A model generated the notes under the pieces. It saw nothing but the letters and a program-made list of their open reading frames with translations, had not been told where the DNA came from and made no database searches. The position numbers and the translations under genes were made by a program. Positions 25,619 to 34,169 of a stretch of DNA of 64,000 nucleotides are shown piece by piece (positions within the stretch are counted from its first letter, which is position 1; each line of letters begins with the position of its first letter). Source of the stretch: an uncultured Campylobacter sp. (GTDB lineage: Bacteria; Campylobacterota; Campylobacteria; Campylobacterales; Campylobacteraceae); the NCBI RefSeq assembly GCF_937980635.1, contig NZ_CALJPG010000031.1, positions 1 to 64,000 of the forward strand, written 5' to 3'.

Positions 25619-27368
25619 GATCAAAATTTGCGGAATCAAAAGCGCCGCCGAAGCCCGTGCGGTGCTGGCGTGCAGTTCGGCTTTATACGCAGCGAACGAC
25701 GCCAAAAATTTACCGCAATCAGGCAGCGAGAGCTCGATAAAAACTCCAAATTTTTGCGGCGAAAATTCTGGGCGGAATTTTAATTCGGATGCCGAGAATT
25801 CTACGCGAAATTTCAATTCTGACAGCCAAAATTCCGCACAAAATTTTAATCAGGACGGCGAGAATTTTACCTGCCGCGCACAAAATCATGCAAATTTTAC
25901 GTCCGAGCAAAATTCTAATTGCAATAAAAATTTTGGCAGCGATTCGCGAAATCTGGGCGACGGCTCAGGCGCGCGCGTGGAATTTTTAGGCGTGATCTTC
26001 GTATCAAGCTCCAAACGCCGCGTTAGCGTAGAAACAGCGCGCAAGATCGCGCGTATCGCGCATGAAAACGGCGCAAAGTGCGTTGGAGTTTTTGCTTTGA
26101 GCTCCGAAAAACACGCCGCCGCGTGCGAATGTAAAAATTTTGGCGGCAAAACTCGCGGCGAAGAAATTTGTGAAGATAAAATTTATGCAGACACGAGCGG
26201 CGGCTTAAAATTTTACGAAAACGAGCGCGACGATTTGAGCGTAAATTTAAACGCAAACTGCGCCGCACCTGCTTCAGTAAAGGATCTAAATTCTGAAATT
26301 TTAGATACGGAAGCTTTAGACGAGGAGCAAATTTTAAAAATTTGCGAGGCTTGCGAGCTGGACTGCGCTCAGATTTATGGACACATAAGCGCGGACTTTA
26401 AAACGCGCCTCAACGCGGCGGGCATCGAGGCATGGCAGGTGCTAAGCATCGGCGCTGAGATGCCGCCGCTTGAGGGTTTGAGCTGCGATCGGATATTATT
26501 TGACGCCAAAGGGGCGAGCCTGGGCGGTAACGGCGTGAGCTTCGACTGGGATCTGTTGCTATGCGCAGGGCTTGGCTGCGAAGGACAATACGGCGCGCCA
26601 CGTGATGAAAAATATTGCGCGGGTAGCGCAACTCAAAACATAGACGACACAAAATACGACTCGGCTAGCGGGCGTTGCGATACGCAAAACGACACAGCAA
26701 GTAACGAAAAATACTACGTAGCAGGCACAATGCAAGGCGCTGGCGACACAAGGAGCCATCTTAAACATAGCGCGATCTGTAGCGGATATAGCGAGGGGAA
26801 TTTAAAGCGCGATAAAAATGGCGACTGCAACAATTCCTGCGCGGAGCATAGCGAAAACGGAAATTTAAAGCTCGAAAGAGTAAGTAACGTTTGCTGTGCC
26901 TCTAATAGTAACGAAGTGAGCGAACGCGCACATGATATTGTTCGATCGAGCAATATAAAACAAGAAACGAGCGCCGATCGTCGCGCCGCAAAGAATGACG
27001 ATGAGTGCAAATTTAGTGCGTGTGCTACCGCTCGGCTGAGTGGTGTAAGACCCGCAAACGAAGGCGTCAATGATCAAGGTGCAAGCGACTATGAGGCGAG
27101 TGCGCCAAATACTTCAAATGACGACGGCGAAGTGGACAAGCTGGGTGCCACAAAAGATGATAGTGCGGATAAACATGGTACTGCTGCTAAAAACGGTGCG
27201 ATCTCTTTTATTCTTGCAGGCGGCATCGGCGCGCAAAATATCCGTGAGGCACTCGCACTGCGCCCATACGCTATCGATCTAAACAGCCGCGTGGAGGACG
27301 CGCGAGGCATTAAAGATCCGAAAAAGATAAGCGAAATTTTGCGAATTTTAAAAAATGCGCAAGGCTGA
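25602..27368 (+). CDS. trpF: phosphoribosylanthranilate isomerase enlarged by three low-complexity inserts
   Basis: The TrpF barrel of about 200 residues is spread across 588. Core pieces in order: KIKICGIKSAAEARAV (5-20), VEFLGVIFVSSSKRRVS (about 125-140), ENGAKCVGVFA (about 155), ELDCAQIYGH (about 253), WQVLSIGA, DRILFDAKG and FDWDLLL (about 285-316), then FILAGGIGAQNIREAL (about 534) and IDLNSRVEDARGIKDPKKI at the end. Between them lie inserts at about 33-122 (Asn/Phe/Ser repeats), 172-243 and 322-530 (Asn, Asp, Ser, Ala, Gly, Cys). All inserts are in frame with no stops. The core suggests an active isomerase; folding around 370 extra residues is remarkable. Confidence 0.88.
   Translation: MSCESKIKICGIKSAAEARAVLACSSALYAANDAKNLPQSGSESSIKTPNFCGENSGRNFNSDAENSTRNFNSDSQNSAQNFNQDGENFTCRAQNHANFTSEQNSNCNKNFGSDSRNLGDGSGARVEFLGVIFVSSSKRRVSVETARKIARIAHENGAKCVGVFALSSEKHAAACECKNFGGKTRGEEICEDKIYADTSGGLKFYENERDDLSVNLNANCAAPASVKDLNSEILDTEALDEEQILKICEACELDCAQIYGHISADFKTRLNAAGIEAWQVLSIGAEMPPLEGLSCDRILFDAKGASLGGNGVSFDWDLLLCAGLGCEGQYGAPRDEKYCAGSATQNIDDTKYDSASGRCDTQNDTASNEKYYVAGTMQGAGDTRSHLKHSAICSGYSEGNLKRDKNGDCNNSCAEHSENGNLKLERVSNVCCASNSNEVSERAHDIVRSSNIKQETSADRRAAKNDDECKFSACATARLSGVRPANEGVNDQGASDYEASAPNTSNDDGEVDKLGATKDDSADKHGTAAKNGAISFILAGGIGAQNIREALALRPYAIDLNSRVEDARGIKDPKKISEILRILKNAQG
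25708..25987 (+). repeat. array of RAATTY hexamers inside trpF insert 1
   Basis: Within 280 bp I count thirteen RAATTY sites (AAATTT, AAATTC, GAATTT, GAATTC), about one every 20 bases, against about 0.4 expected for random DNA of this composition. They encode the Asn-Phe and Asn-Ser pairs of the insert (such as RNFNSD, ENSTRNFN, QNFNQDGENF). Spacing is irregular, so it is not a simple tandem repeat. Confidence 0.7.
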
Positions 27369-27430
27369 TCTCCGTGTGCAAACTCGCGCGATAGTTATAT
27401 CTAAATCAAGCGCGTATAAGGAGGAACCAA

Positions 27431-28303
27431 ATGCGTAATGACCAAATTGCTAGGTTTGGCATAAACAAAACGCGGTATGATAAAAATATAAAGGATTTCT
27501 TGCAAAATAAAAATTGCGATAAGCGAAATTTGGCGGGCGGTAGGCTGAAATTTGCGAGCAATTGCGGGCAAAATTCTATAAATGCCAACGAGCAAAATTT
27601 TACGAATGCCGTTGAACAAAAATCGCAAAGCAATCTCTCTTGCGCCGCTGATACACCCTCGCAAAATTTTAAAACTCAAGCAAGGGATTACGACAAAGAG
27701 CCGATAATCATAAAAGACAACTCGATAGAGATGATTAAATTTTATTCGCCATTTCTGTATTTTCTTAATTTCATAGATTTTGGAACAAGGCAAGACTCGC
27801 CAAGATCCGTTAAACGCTGGCTAGAACTTTCGGATAAATTTGGCACCTGCTATATAAAATTTAAAAATTCAGTTATCGAATATTATTCAGAGAAAAAGAG
27901 GGCGACTCTATACTCTATAAATTTATCCGAAATAATTGCAATAAAACGCACCTTTGGACCGTCTACTTTTAAAATGACGAAAAAAGGTAAAATTTCAACA
28001 TTTTTTGTCGCGTTCGTGTGGATAATCCTTTTATCTTTGGTAGTAACTTTTAAAAATAAAATTTCTTATGGAATTTTAATTGTGCCGATTTCCTTATTTT
28101 TGGCGTTTGCGCCCTTAATCATATTTAGATTTAAGAAAAATTTGGGATTTGACATAGGTAACGACAGCCTTATTTTTATGAGCAACGGTAATTATATCGA
28201 AGCAAGCATACTAACAAGTAAAGAATACAGGGAACTAAAGACATATTTTCTACTCAAAACAGGGAAAAATTTAGATAAAATCCAGCCGCAAATTTTTGTG
28301 TAG
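27431..28303 (+). CDS. uncharacterised membrane protein, paralogue 1
   Basis: A 290-residue protein. Residues 1-90 are low complexity, rich in Asn, Gln, Lys and Phe, and encoded by RAATTY-rich DNA. Then comes DYDKEPIIIKD, a soluble segment with a beta-rich look (FGTCYIKFKNSVIEYYSEKKRATLYS), two adjacent hydrophobic segments at about 195-235, and a C-terminal domain ending in KNLDKIQPQIFV. The next gene shares this plan and the DY[DN]KEP[IL][IV][IV]KD motif, so the two are tandem duplicates. The layout resembles PH-like membrane-proximal proteins but I do not recognise a family. RBS AAGGAGG before the ATG. Confidence 0.7.
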   Translation: MRNDQIARFGINKTRYDKNIKDFLQNKNCDKRNLAGGRLKFASNCGQNSINANEQNFTNAVEQKSQSNLSCAADTPSQNFKTQARDYDKEPIIIKDNSIEMIKFYSPFLYFLNFIDFGTRQDSPRSVKRWLELSDKFGTCYIKFKNSVIEYYSEKKRATLYSINLSEIIAIKRTFGPSTFKMTKKGKISTFFVAFVWIILLSLVVTFKNKISYGILIVPISLFLAFAPLIIFRFKKNLGFDIGNDSLIFMSNGNYIEASILTSKEYRELKTYFLLKTGKNLDKIQPQIFV

Positions 28304-28320
28304 ACTATAAAGAATAAAAG

Positions 28321-29223
28321 ATGAATAAAAAACAGAGGCTTGAGAAGCTAAAGAAAATTCTAAATGAACGGCGTCAAAATTTAGAGCAGGGTTCAGGGCG
28401 GAATTTTGATGCCGAAAATTTTAACAGTAAGAATTCTAAATTTGAAAAACTCACGGATGACTCTACGATAAATACAAACGAAAAATCTAATAAATTTGAA
28501 CAAAATCCGAGTTGCGCTAGTGATTACAATAAAGAGCCTTTGGTGGTCAAAGATAGGACGAATTTTTATATAGTTCTTGCTACGGTATGCACGCTTGCGA
28601 TTATGATTTTTATGTATTCATACGAACCCAATCAAACTAGATATAATCAGCTTTTTATAGTATTTCCATTTTTCGGATTGCCTATAATAATGGAATATTT
28701 TACAAATTTTTACAATAAGAAACTTGTAAAATTTTATAATGATCGAGTTACTTATTATACAAATAAAATGCCCGAAAAAACTATATTCTTAGATGATCTT
28801 AAGGATGTACAAAGAGCCTATTTTGCAAGAGATAATGAGTGGCTTAGGAGGCAAGGCGCTTTTTATAGATTTCTCTTTAAATTTGAACCATACACTACGA
28901 TAATCGCTTTTTTATTGATCTGCATATTGGTATTAGCTATCGGCGTAAGAAAATATATAGAAACAGGTAGTTCCAAAGTAATTTTTATATTAATATTGAC
29001 GTTTTTGTTTTTATTCATCTCAAAATTTATATATTTTTTGGTTTTTAAATTTCAACTTAGATTTATATTCTACGATAATATAATAATCCGAGGCAAGGAT
29101 AAAGATATCGCCTTTACGATAGAAACTATGGATGACTACGTTAGGATAAAAGAATTTTTTATGAGGACAAAAGACATTGATTTGGATAAGACCGAGCGCC
29201 ACGTATGGCTGGATTTTAATTAA
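28321..29223 (+). CDS. uncharacterised membrane protein, paralogue 2
   Basis: A 300-residue tandem paralogue of the preceding gene, 17 nt downstream. The N-terminal ~75 residues are Asn/Lys/Glu-rich with GRNFDAENFNSKNSKF-type repeats, then DYNKEPLVVKD, a hydrophobic pair at about 85-130, a soluble part (KFYNDRVTYYTNKMPEKTIFLDDL), a second hydrophobic pair at about 190-245, and the end IKEFFMRTKDIDLDKTERHVWLDF, similar in place to the first copy's end. No signal peptide. Function unknown. Base composition is AT-rich compared with trpF. Confidence 0.7.
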   Translation: MNKKQRLEKLKKILNERRQNLEQGSGRNFDAENFNSKNSKFEKLTDDSTINTNEKSNKFEQNPSCASDYNKEPLVVKDRTNFYIVLATVCTLAIMIFMYSYEPNQTRYNQLFIVFPFFGLPIIMEYFTNFYNKKLVKFYNDRVTYYTNKMPEKTIFLDDLKDVQRAYFARDNEWLRRQGAFYRFLFKFEPYTTIIAFLLICILVLAIGVRKYIETGSSKVIFILILTFLFLFISKFIYFLVFKFQLRFIFYDNIIIRGKDKDIAFTIETMDDYVRIKEFFMRTKDIDLDKTERHVWLDFN

Positions 29224-29265
29224 TAATTAAAGAGTTTTAAATGAAAAAAGCCTCAAACGGCAAAG

Positions 29266-29289
29266 CCTTTAAATTTTAAAATTTAAAGG
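29266..29289 (+). terminator. 24-bp perfect palindrome after the paralogue pair
   Basis: CCTTTAAATTTT followed by its exact reverse complement, 42 bp after the stop at 29223 and close to the 3' end of the opposite gene at 29523. It could be a bidirectional terminator or processing hairpin. It is AT-rich with no strong U-tract, so the terminator call is tentative. Confidence 0.4.
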
Positions 29290-29522
29290 AGCGACTCTTA
29301 AAAATTGATCGTAATCTTTCTTGCACGGAATATATTTTTATCATTTGCTTTATCACGTTATGAATACGGCTACAAATTCTTAAATTCCATCTCTAGCTGC
29401 TTGCGCCAATCTTACAGCGAGCGCTCTGCTCCAGCAGCGTATTTCTTTATAAGTACGCCGCCAGAGCTTGATCAGATACGCTGCCTATGTATTCGATTGA
29501 TCTCTTAGATTGAATATCAGCT

Positions 29523-30584
29523 TTAAGCGTTACGTCTTTGAAAAATCCCCACGTAAAGCGCGAAAACAAAACCAATCGCAACCGCGTAAGGAGCGAACTC
29601 GGTGATACCTTTGGCCGAACTTGCGAGCAAGAAATTGTGCGCGATCGCAGCGCCCGCCGCCATGCCGATGACGAAGACGCCCGAGCTTAAATTTCCCGTC
29701 CCGGCCTGCACCAGATGCTTACCCGGGCAGCCCTCGCTGAGGCTAAAGCAAAGTCCTGCGAGAACCATGCCTAAGAAATTCCAAACGAAATCGTTATGTG
29801 CGATAGGCTGGCCATCAAAGCCGAGTTTGTATTGCCCAAACGCGATATTTGCGATGCTCGCAAACACGATGACGCTTAGCACGCCCCAAAACATCGAGAA
29901 ATCGCCGCTGAAAATTTTGCCGAACGCGCCGACGCTGCAAAATTTGCTCTTGTGCATCAAGGCGCCCACGATAATGCCCGCAGCCAGCGAGATGCCTACC
30001 GCTGCGTGTTGCGCGCCGGGGCCTTTAGCGGAGATAAAAAGTGCGCTGCCCTCGCCCGTTTTGAGTCCGAAAACCAAAGCCGCAAGCAGCGCAGCGCCCA
30101 GTAGCACGGGCAAAATTCCGATCGCGCCGCTAAGTCTTGCCTCTTTGCTCGCCTCATAGCCGCGCTTTTTAAGCAAAAACCCGATCGCTACGCCGCAGAT
30201 CAGACCCGCTAACCCGGCTAGCGCAGTCAAATCGCCGCCGCCTAGGCGCAAAAACGCGCGCCACGGACATCCCAAAAATACAAGGCAGCCGATCATCGCG
30301 AAAATCCCTAGGAAAAATTTCGCAAACGGCGAGCTGCCGGTAACCGGCGCAAACTCGCGCGTCCAAAGCACGCTTGCCAAAAAGCCGCCGAACACGAGCC
30401 CTATGATCTCGGGTCGGACGTATTGCACCGCGCTAGCTCGGTGAAAGCCCAGCGCGCCCGTGGTATCGCGCAAAAAACAAGCGACGCAAACGCCCATATT
30501 GCCCGGGTTTCCCAAATGCACCAGCGTCGCACCCAGCACGCCTAGCACGGCGCCTGCGATGATGTACCATTTAACGTTATTCAT
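29523..30584 (-). CDS. YedE/FdhT-type selenium (selenite/selenide) transport-like membrane protein
   Basis: A 353-residue YeeE/YedE permease with about nine membrane segments. Conserved cysteine motifs of the family: MGVCVACFLRD near residue 32, FLGCPWRAFLRLGGG near 105, HKSKFCSVGAFG near 215 and LSEGCPGKHLVQAGTGN near 285. The seleno-YedE branch has these and is known in C. jejuni as FdhT, needed for formate dehydrogenase activity through selenium supply. selD, yedF and fdhC are in the same window, 28 kb away, which supports a selenium role over thiosulfate. A TusA-like FdhU partner is not adjacent. Confidence 0.85.
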   Translation of the reverse strand: MNNVKWYIIAGAVLGVLGATLVHLGNPGNMGVCVACFLRDTTGALGFHRASAVQYVRPEIIGLVFGGFLASVLWTREFAPVTGSSPFAKFFLGIFAMIGCLVFLGCPWRAFLRLGGGDLTALAGLAGLICGVAIGFLLKKRGYEASKEARLSGAIGILPVLLGAALLAALVFGLKTGEGSALFISAKGPGAQHAAVGISLAAGIIVGALMHKSKFCSVGAFGKIFSGDFSMFWGVLSVIVFASIANIAFGQYKLGFDGQPIAHNDFVWNFLGMVLAGLCFSLSEGCPGKHLVQAGTGNLSSGVFVIGMAAGAAIAHNFLLASSAKGITEFAPYAVAIGFVFALYVGIFQRRNA

Positions 30585-30885
30585 GAAAAAGTCCTGAAAT
30601 AATCTAGATCGACCGATCTCTTAGGCGCGATTTTATCCTTTGTAAAATAAAAAGCAAATAAATTCCGATCTAAATTTTAAAAAGCAAGAATCCTATCCAT
30701 ACTTAAAAATGACTAAAAATAGAATTTAAAAAGTAGTTAAAACGGGGTTCGGACATACGAAGCCAGTCTTAACTATAGAATTTTACTTAAATATAAATAA
30801 ACCAACCTTAATTTCTCGCACGAAGTCGGAAATTATATTTTACATACGGTCGCAAAGCCCGCAAGTTATGAAATTTCTCGCCTCA
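30585..30885 (+). other. non-coding spacer upstream of the YedE/FdhT-like gene
   Basis: About 300 AT-rich bases that hold the promoter region of the minus-strand YedE/FdhT-like gene. No reading frame, tRNA or clear hairpin stands out. Confidence 0.4.
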
Positions 30886-32031
30886 TTAATCGATAGCGTT
30901 GGAGCTTTTTAATACCACTAGATGTTTTTTGCCTGCGAAGCTTAGCACTACGGCAGCATTATTTTCGTCGATCTCGCGCACCAGCTCTACTCGCACATCG
31001 CTAGGTCTTGCGGTATCCGAGCTAAGCAGCTCATTTTCTAAAATGCTTTTAAATGCCGAAACTTTGGGCTCTTTTGCATCCGATCTTTCTTTTGCTCCCT
31101 CGCAAAATTCCATCGTGCCACTCTCGACAGGGCTTACTTTAAGCGGCGAAATTTTATCCGCTGCCCTTATATTCTCGGCGCTCTCAGAGCTTTCGTCCGC
31201 CTCCGTAGCTTCCGAACGCTCGGCACGCGCAACCTCATCGTAAAATTTATCGTGGGCACTCTCTTCGCTCACATTCTCGCCTCTGAAAAAATCTGCGCTA
31301 TCTACGCTTTTTGAGTCATTGGAATTTTTGGAATTTAAAGCAGAGGTCTCATCTTTCTTCGCAAACTCTTGCGCGTCAGAATAATTTGCGTTCTTTGATC
31401 CGCTCTGATTTTTAAAAGAGGAGTCGTTTAAAATTTCATCGATGCCCACTTCGTCCACATCGGCATCCTCCATGCTAGCGTCGTCTTCAAAAACCCGCCA
31501 TGTCTCGTCTATACTTTTTTGCGGCTTGTGTGATAAAAATTTCCGCACGCCGACGAAAGCCGCAGCCGCAAGCAGTAGCGCTACGATTATCGGCATTACA
31601 GAAACTCCGCTACTACCGCTTTGCGCCGTCTCATTCGCTTCACTTTTGACGCTCATCTTGCTTTGATCGAAAGCGGGGTTTTTTACGCGCAAAATGAGCT
31701 TTAAATCATCGTCTTGGGAGTGGGCATCTACTAAAAGATCGGCTCCGGTGGGGAAATTTATCTCGATATCCTTACCCTTAGGCGCTATCGTAAAGCTTTT
31801 TAAGACCTTTTGATTAGTGCGCATCTCGTTAAATTTCTCATCGCCGCCAAGCCCCTTTAAAATGAGGCTCATCGACTGCCCATTAACTATGCGTGCAATA
31901 TTGTTAGGCTTATAGGCAGAGTCAAACGCCAAAACGATGTCGACGCTGTCGTCGTGGTTGAAAAGATCGTATTGCATCAGATTGGCGCCGAGGCAAAAAT
32001 TTGCGATTAAAATCAAAAATATCTTTTTCAT
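30886..32031 (-). CDS. signal-anchored protein with AMIN-like periplasmic domain and acidic cytoplasmic tail
   Basis: A 381-residue protein, 10 nt after trpA. A signal sequence (KKIFLILIANFCLGANL) is followed by a beta-rich domain of about 100 residues (DIVLAFDSAYKPNN, FTIAPKGKDIEINFPTG, LKLILRVKNP) that resembles AMIN domains by pattern. A transmembrane helix follows at about 147-165 (VMPIIVALLLAAAAFVGV), then a long Ser/Asp/Glu-rich tail, and a short ordered end (AAVVLSFAGKKHLVVLKS). I do not recognise a named family. Being on the trpBA transcript does not imply a tryptophan role. Confidence 0.65.
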   Translation of the reverse strand: MKKIFLILIANFCLGANLMQYDLFNHDDSVDIVLAFDSAYKPNNIARIVNGQSMSLILKGLGGDEKFNEMRTNQKVLKSFTIAPKGKDIEINFPTGADLLVDAHSQDDDLKLILRVKNPAFDQSKMSVKSEANETAQSGSSGVSVMPIIVALLLAAAAFVGVRKFLSHKPQKSIDETWRVFEDDASMEDADVDEVGIDEILNDSSFKNQSGSKNANYSDAQEFAKKDETSALNSKNSNDSKSVDSADFFRGENVSEESAHDKFYDEVARAERSEATEADESSESAENIRAADKISPLKVSPVESGTMEFCEGAKERSDAKEPKVSAFKSILENELLSSDTARPSDVRVELVREIDENNAAVVLSFAGKKHLVVLKSSNAID

Positions 32032-32041
32032 GCTCTTTCCG

Positions 32042-32788
32042 TTAGTTAAAAAGTTCGGCGATCTTGCCTTGCAGCTCGCGCCCGCCGTAGTTCGCGCATA
32101 AATTTACGATCGCGGTGCCTATGATAGCGCCGTCTGCGTATTCTTTCGCGGCGCGAACGTCGCCGGCAGTGCGGATACCAAAGCCGATCGCTACGGGCAG
32201 ATCGCTCATCTTTTTAAGATCGGCGACCATATTTTTTAGGCGCGAGATCGGAGTTTGCTTGCTTCCTGTCACGCCGATAGCGCCTACGCCGTAGATGAAG
32301 CCTCGCGCGCGGCTCAAAACTCGCGCGGCGCGGTGCTCGCTCGTAACGCTGATAAGCGGGATGAGCGCGATACCGAACTCCTCGCAAAGCACGAAAATTT
32401 CTTCGTTTTCCTCATACGGCAGATCGGGGATTATTAGTCCGCTGATGCCGTAGCGCGCCGCCTGCGCTACAAACTCGCGCGCGCCGTAGGCAAAGACCAC
32501 GTTGTAATATACCAAAAACACAAGCGGCTTGCGCGTTTGCACACCTTTTAAAATTTCAAATACCTTCTCCGCGTTTACGCCGTTTTGCACCGCGGAAAAG
32601 CTCGCCTTAAAAATTTCGGGACCGTCTGCGAGCGGATCGGAATAAGGAATGCCGATCTCAAGCAGGTCGATCACGCTTTCGTCTAAATTTGACAAAAACT
32701 CCTTCGTGTGCGCTGGGCTCGGATATCCCGCTACGATGTAGCCGATGTTTGCCTTTTTGCCGGAAAAGGCCGCCTTGATCTTATCCAT
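32042..32788 (-). CDS. trpA: tryptophan synthase alpha subunit
   Basis: Cleaves indole-3-glycerol phosphate to indole and glyceraldehyde-3-phosphate. 248 residues. LLEIGIPYSDPLADGPEI carries the catalytic Glu and the conserved Asp; LIIPDLPYEENEE carries the second catalytic Asp region; GFIYGVGAIGVTGSK and AIGFGIRTA bind phosphate. It overlaps the end of trpB by 8 nt, giving translational coupling. Slightly shorter than the 260-residue norm but with all motifs. No inserts like those of TrpE and TrpF. Confidence 0.95.
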   Translation of the reverse strand: MDKIKAAFSGKKANIGYIVAGYPSPAHTKEFLSNLDESVIDLLEIGIPYSDPLADGPEIFKASFSAVQNGVNAEKVFEILKGVQTRKPLVFLVYYNVVFAYGAREFVAQAARYGISGLIIPDLPYEENEEIFVLCEEFGIALIPLISVTSEHRAARVLSRARGFIYGVGAIGVTGSKQTPISRLKNMVADLKKMSDLPVAIGFGIRTAGDVRAAKEYADGAIIGTAIVNLCANYGGRELQGKIAELFN

Positions 32789-33962
32789 AAATCGTTCCTT
32801 TTTTATAATTCATCACGGTATCCATATCCTTATCGCCCCTGCCGCTTACGTTTACGACAATCGTTTTTTTGCCTTTTAACTGCGGACAGAGCTTTTGCAA
32901 ATACGCTAACGCGTGCGCGCTTTCGATCGCGGGGATAATGCCCTCAAGCCTACAGAGCAGTTTAAGCGCCGTGATGCACTCATCGTCGGTTACCGCTTCA
33001 TATTTTGCGCGACTTATCTCGTGCAGATGCGCGTGCTCAGGGCCTACGCCCGGATAATCAAGCCCCGCCGAGATGCTGTGAACAGGCTCGATCATGCCGA
33101 ATTTATCCTGCAGTACGATCGTTTTCATGCCGTGTATGATGCCCGCGCGCCCGTTAGTAATAGTCGCTGCATGATAAGGGGTATGTGCGCCCAAGCCGCC
33201 CGCTTCGACGCCGATGAGTTGCACGGCGGGATCGTCCACGAACGCGCTAAAAATTCCTATCGCATTGCTTCCGCCGCCCACGCAAGCTAGGACGTAGTCG
33301 GCTTTGATCCCCTTGCTTGCGAGCTGCGATCTGGTCTCGGCGCCGATGACGCTTTGAAAATCCCTAACCATCTTAGGATACGGATGCGGTCCGACCGCCG
33401 AGCCGATGACGTAAAATACGCTCTCGATCTCGTTCACCCACGCCTGAATCGCCGCGGTGGTCGCCTCTTTGAGCGTTTTTAAACCGGTGCCGATTTTGAT
33501 TAAATTTGCGCCCAGAAGCTGCATCCTAAAGGCGTTGAGCTGCTGGCGCGCCGCATCGGTCTCGCCCATATACACATCGCACTCAAGCCCAAATAGCGCC
33601 GCTGCCGTCGCCGTCGCCACGCCATGCTGCCCCGCGCCGGTTTCGGCGATGATCTTTTTTTTGCCCATTTTTTTGGCGAGCAACGCTTGCGCTAGGGCGT
33701 TATTGATCTTATGAGCGCCCGTGTGGTTAAGATCCTCGCGCTTTAGATAAATTTCATGCCCGTAGTGCTCGCTAAGACGCGCGGCGTAATATAACGGCGT
33801 CGGACGCCCAGCGTATTCGCGCAGCAAGTAACCCAGCTCGTCTTTAAATTCCTTCGTCTGCGCTATGGTGTTGTACGCCTCCTCCAGCTCCTCAAGCGCA
33901 AACATCGCCGTCTCAGGCACGAATTGCCCGCCGAAACTCCCGAAATACGCCTTTTTATTCAT
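32781..33962 (-). CDS. trpB: tryptophan synthase beta subunit
   Basis: A PLP enzyme that joins indole and serine to make tryptophan; 393 residues. The PLP lysine is in REDLNHTGAHKINNAL, the glycine loop is CVGGGSNAIGIF, and AETGAGQHGVATATA is the family signature. The frame is open five codons further (from 33977), but ATG 33962 has GAGGAG 6 nt upstream and a -10 box 26 nt away, and gives the usual MNKKAYFGSFGGQFVPE start. It belongs to the TrpB1 type that pairs with TrpA. Confidence 0.96.
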   Translation of the reverse strand: MNKKAYFGSFGGQFVPETAMFALEELEEAYNTIAQTKEFKDELGYLLREYAGRPTPLYYAARLSEHYGHEIYLKREDLNHTGAHKINNALAQALLAKKMGKKKIIAETGAGQHGVATATAAALFGLECDVYMGETDAARQQLNAFRMQLLGANLIKIGTGLKTLKEATTAAIQAWVNEIESVFYVIGSAVGPHPYPKMVRDFQSVIGAETRSQLASKGIKADYVLACVGGGSNAIGIFSAFVDDPAVQLIGVEAGGLGAHTPYHAATITNGRAGIIHGMKTIVLQDKFGMIEPVHSISAGLDYPGVGPEHAHLHEISRAKYEAVTDDECITALKLLCRLEGIIPAIESAHALAYLQKLCPQLKGKKTIVVNVSGRGDKDMDTVMNYKKGTIYG

Positions 33963-33988
33963 CCTATCTCCTCGCATTAAATCGTAGG

Positions 33989-33994
33989 ATTATA
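33989..33994 (-). promoter_or_regulatory. -10 box of trpBA
   Basis: TATAAT on the minus strand, 26 nt before the trpB ATG. The trpB-trpA pair therefore has its own promoter, separate from trpE. Confidence 0.55.
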
Positions 33995-34169
33995 TAAAAT
34001 TTCGCGTTAAATTTCGCTTTTTTGACGACACCTTTTGTGGCGCTATTTTAAAATTTATCGGATATGCAGCCGTAAAAACGCACGGCGCAAGATAGTAAAT
34101 TTTAAAATTGTAGCTAATATTTTGCTTGATGAGTAGCCTTAGCTTCGTAAATTTGAATGATTTGTGAAT

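Noticed and set aside
26410..27310. Minus-strand frames over trpF inserts
   Set aside because: They lie opposite the low-complexity inserts, with arginine/serine/alanine-rich nonsense and no RBS; the plus strand has TrpF core motifs on both sides in frame.
29305..29508. 67-residue plus frame
   Set aside because: No RBS or family; the minus strand also has only short fragments. Possibly decayed sequence.
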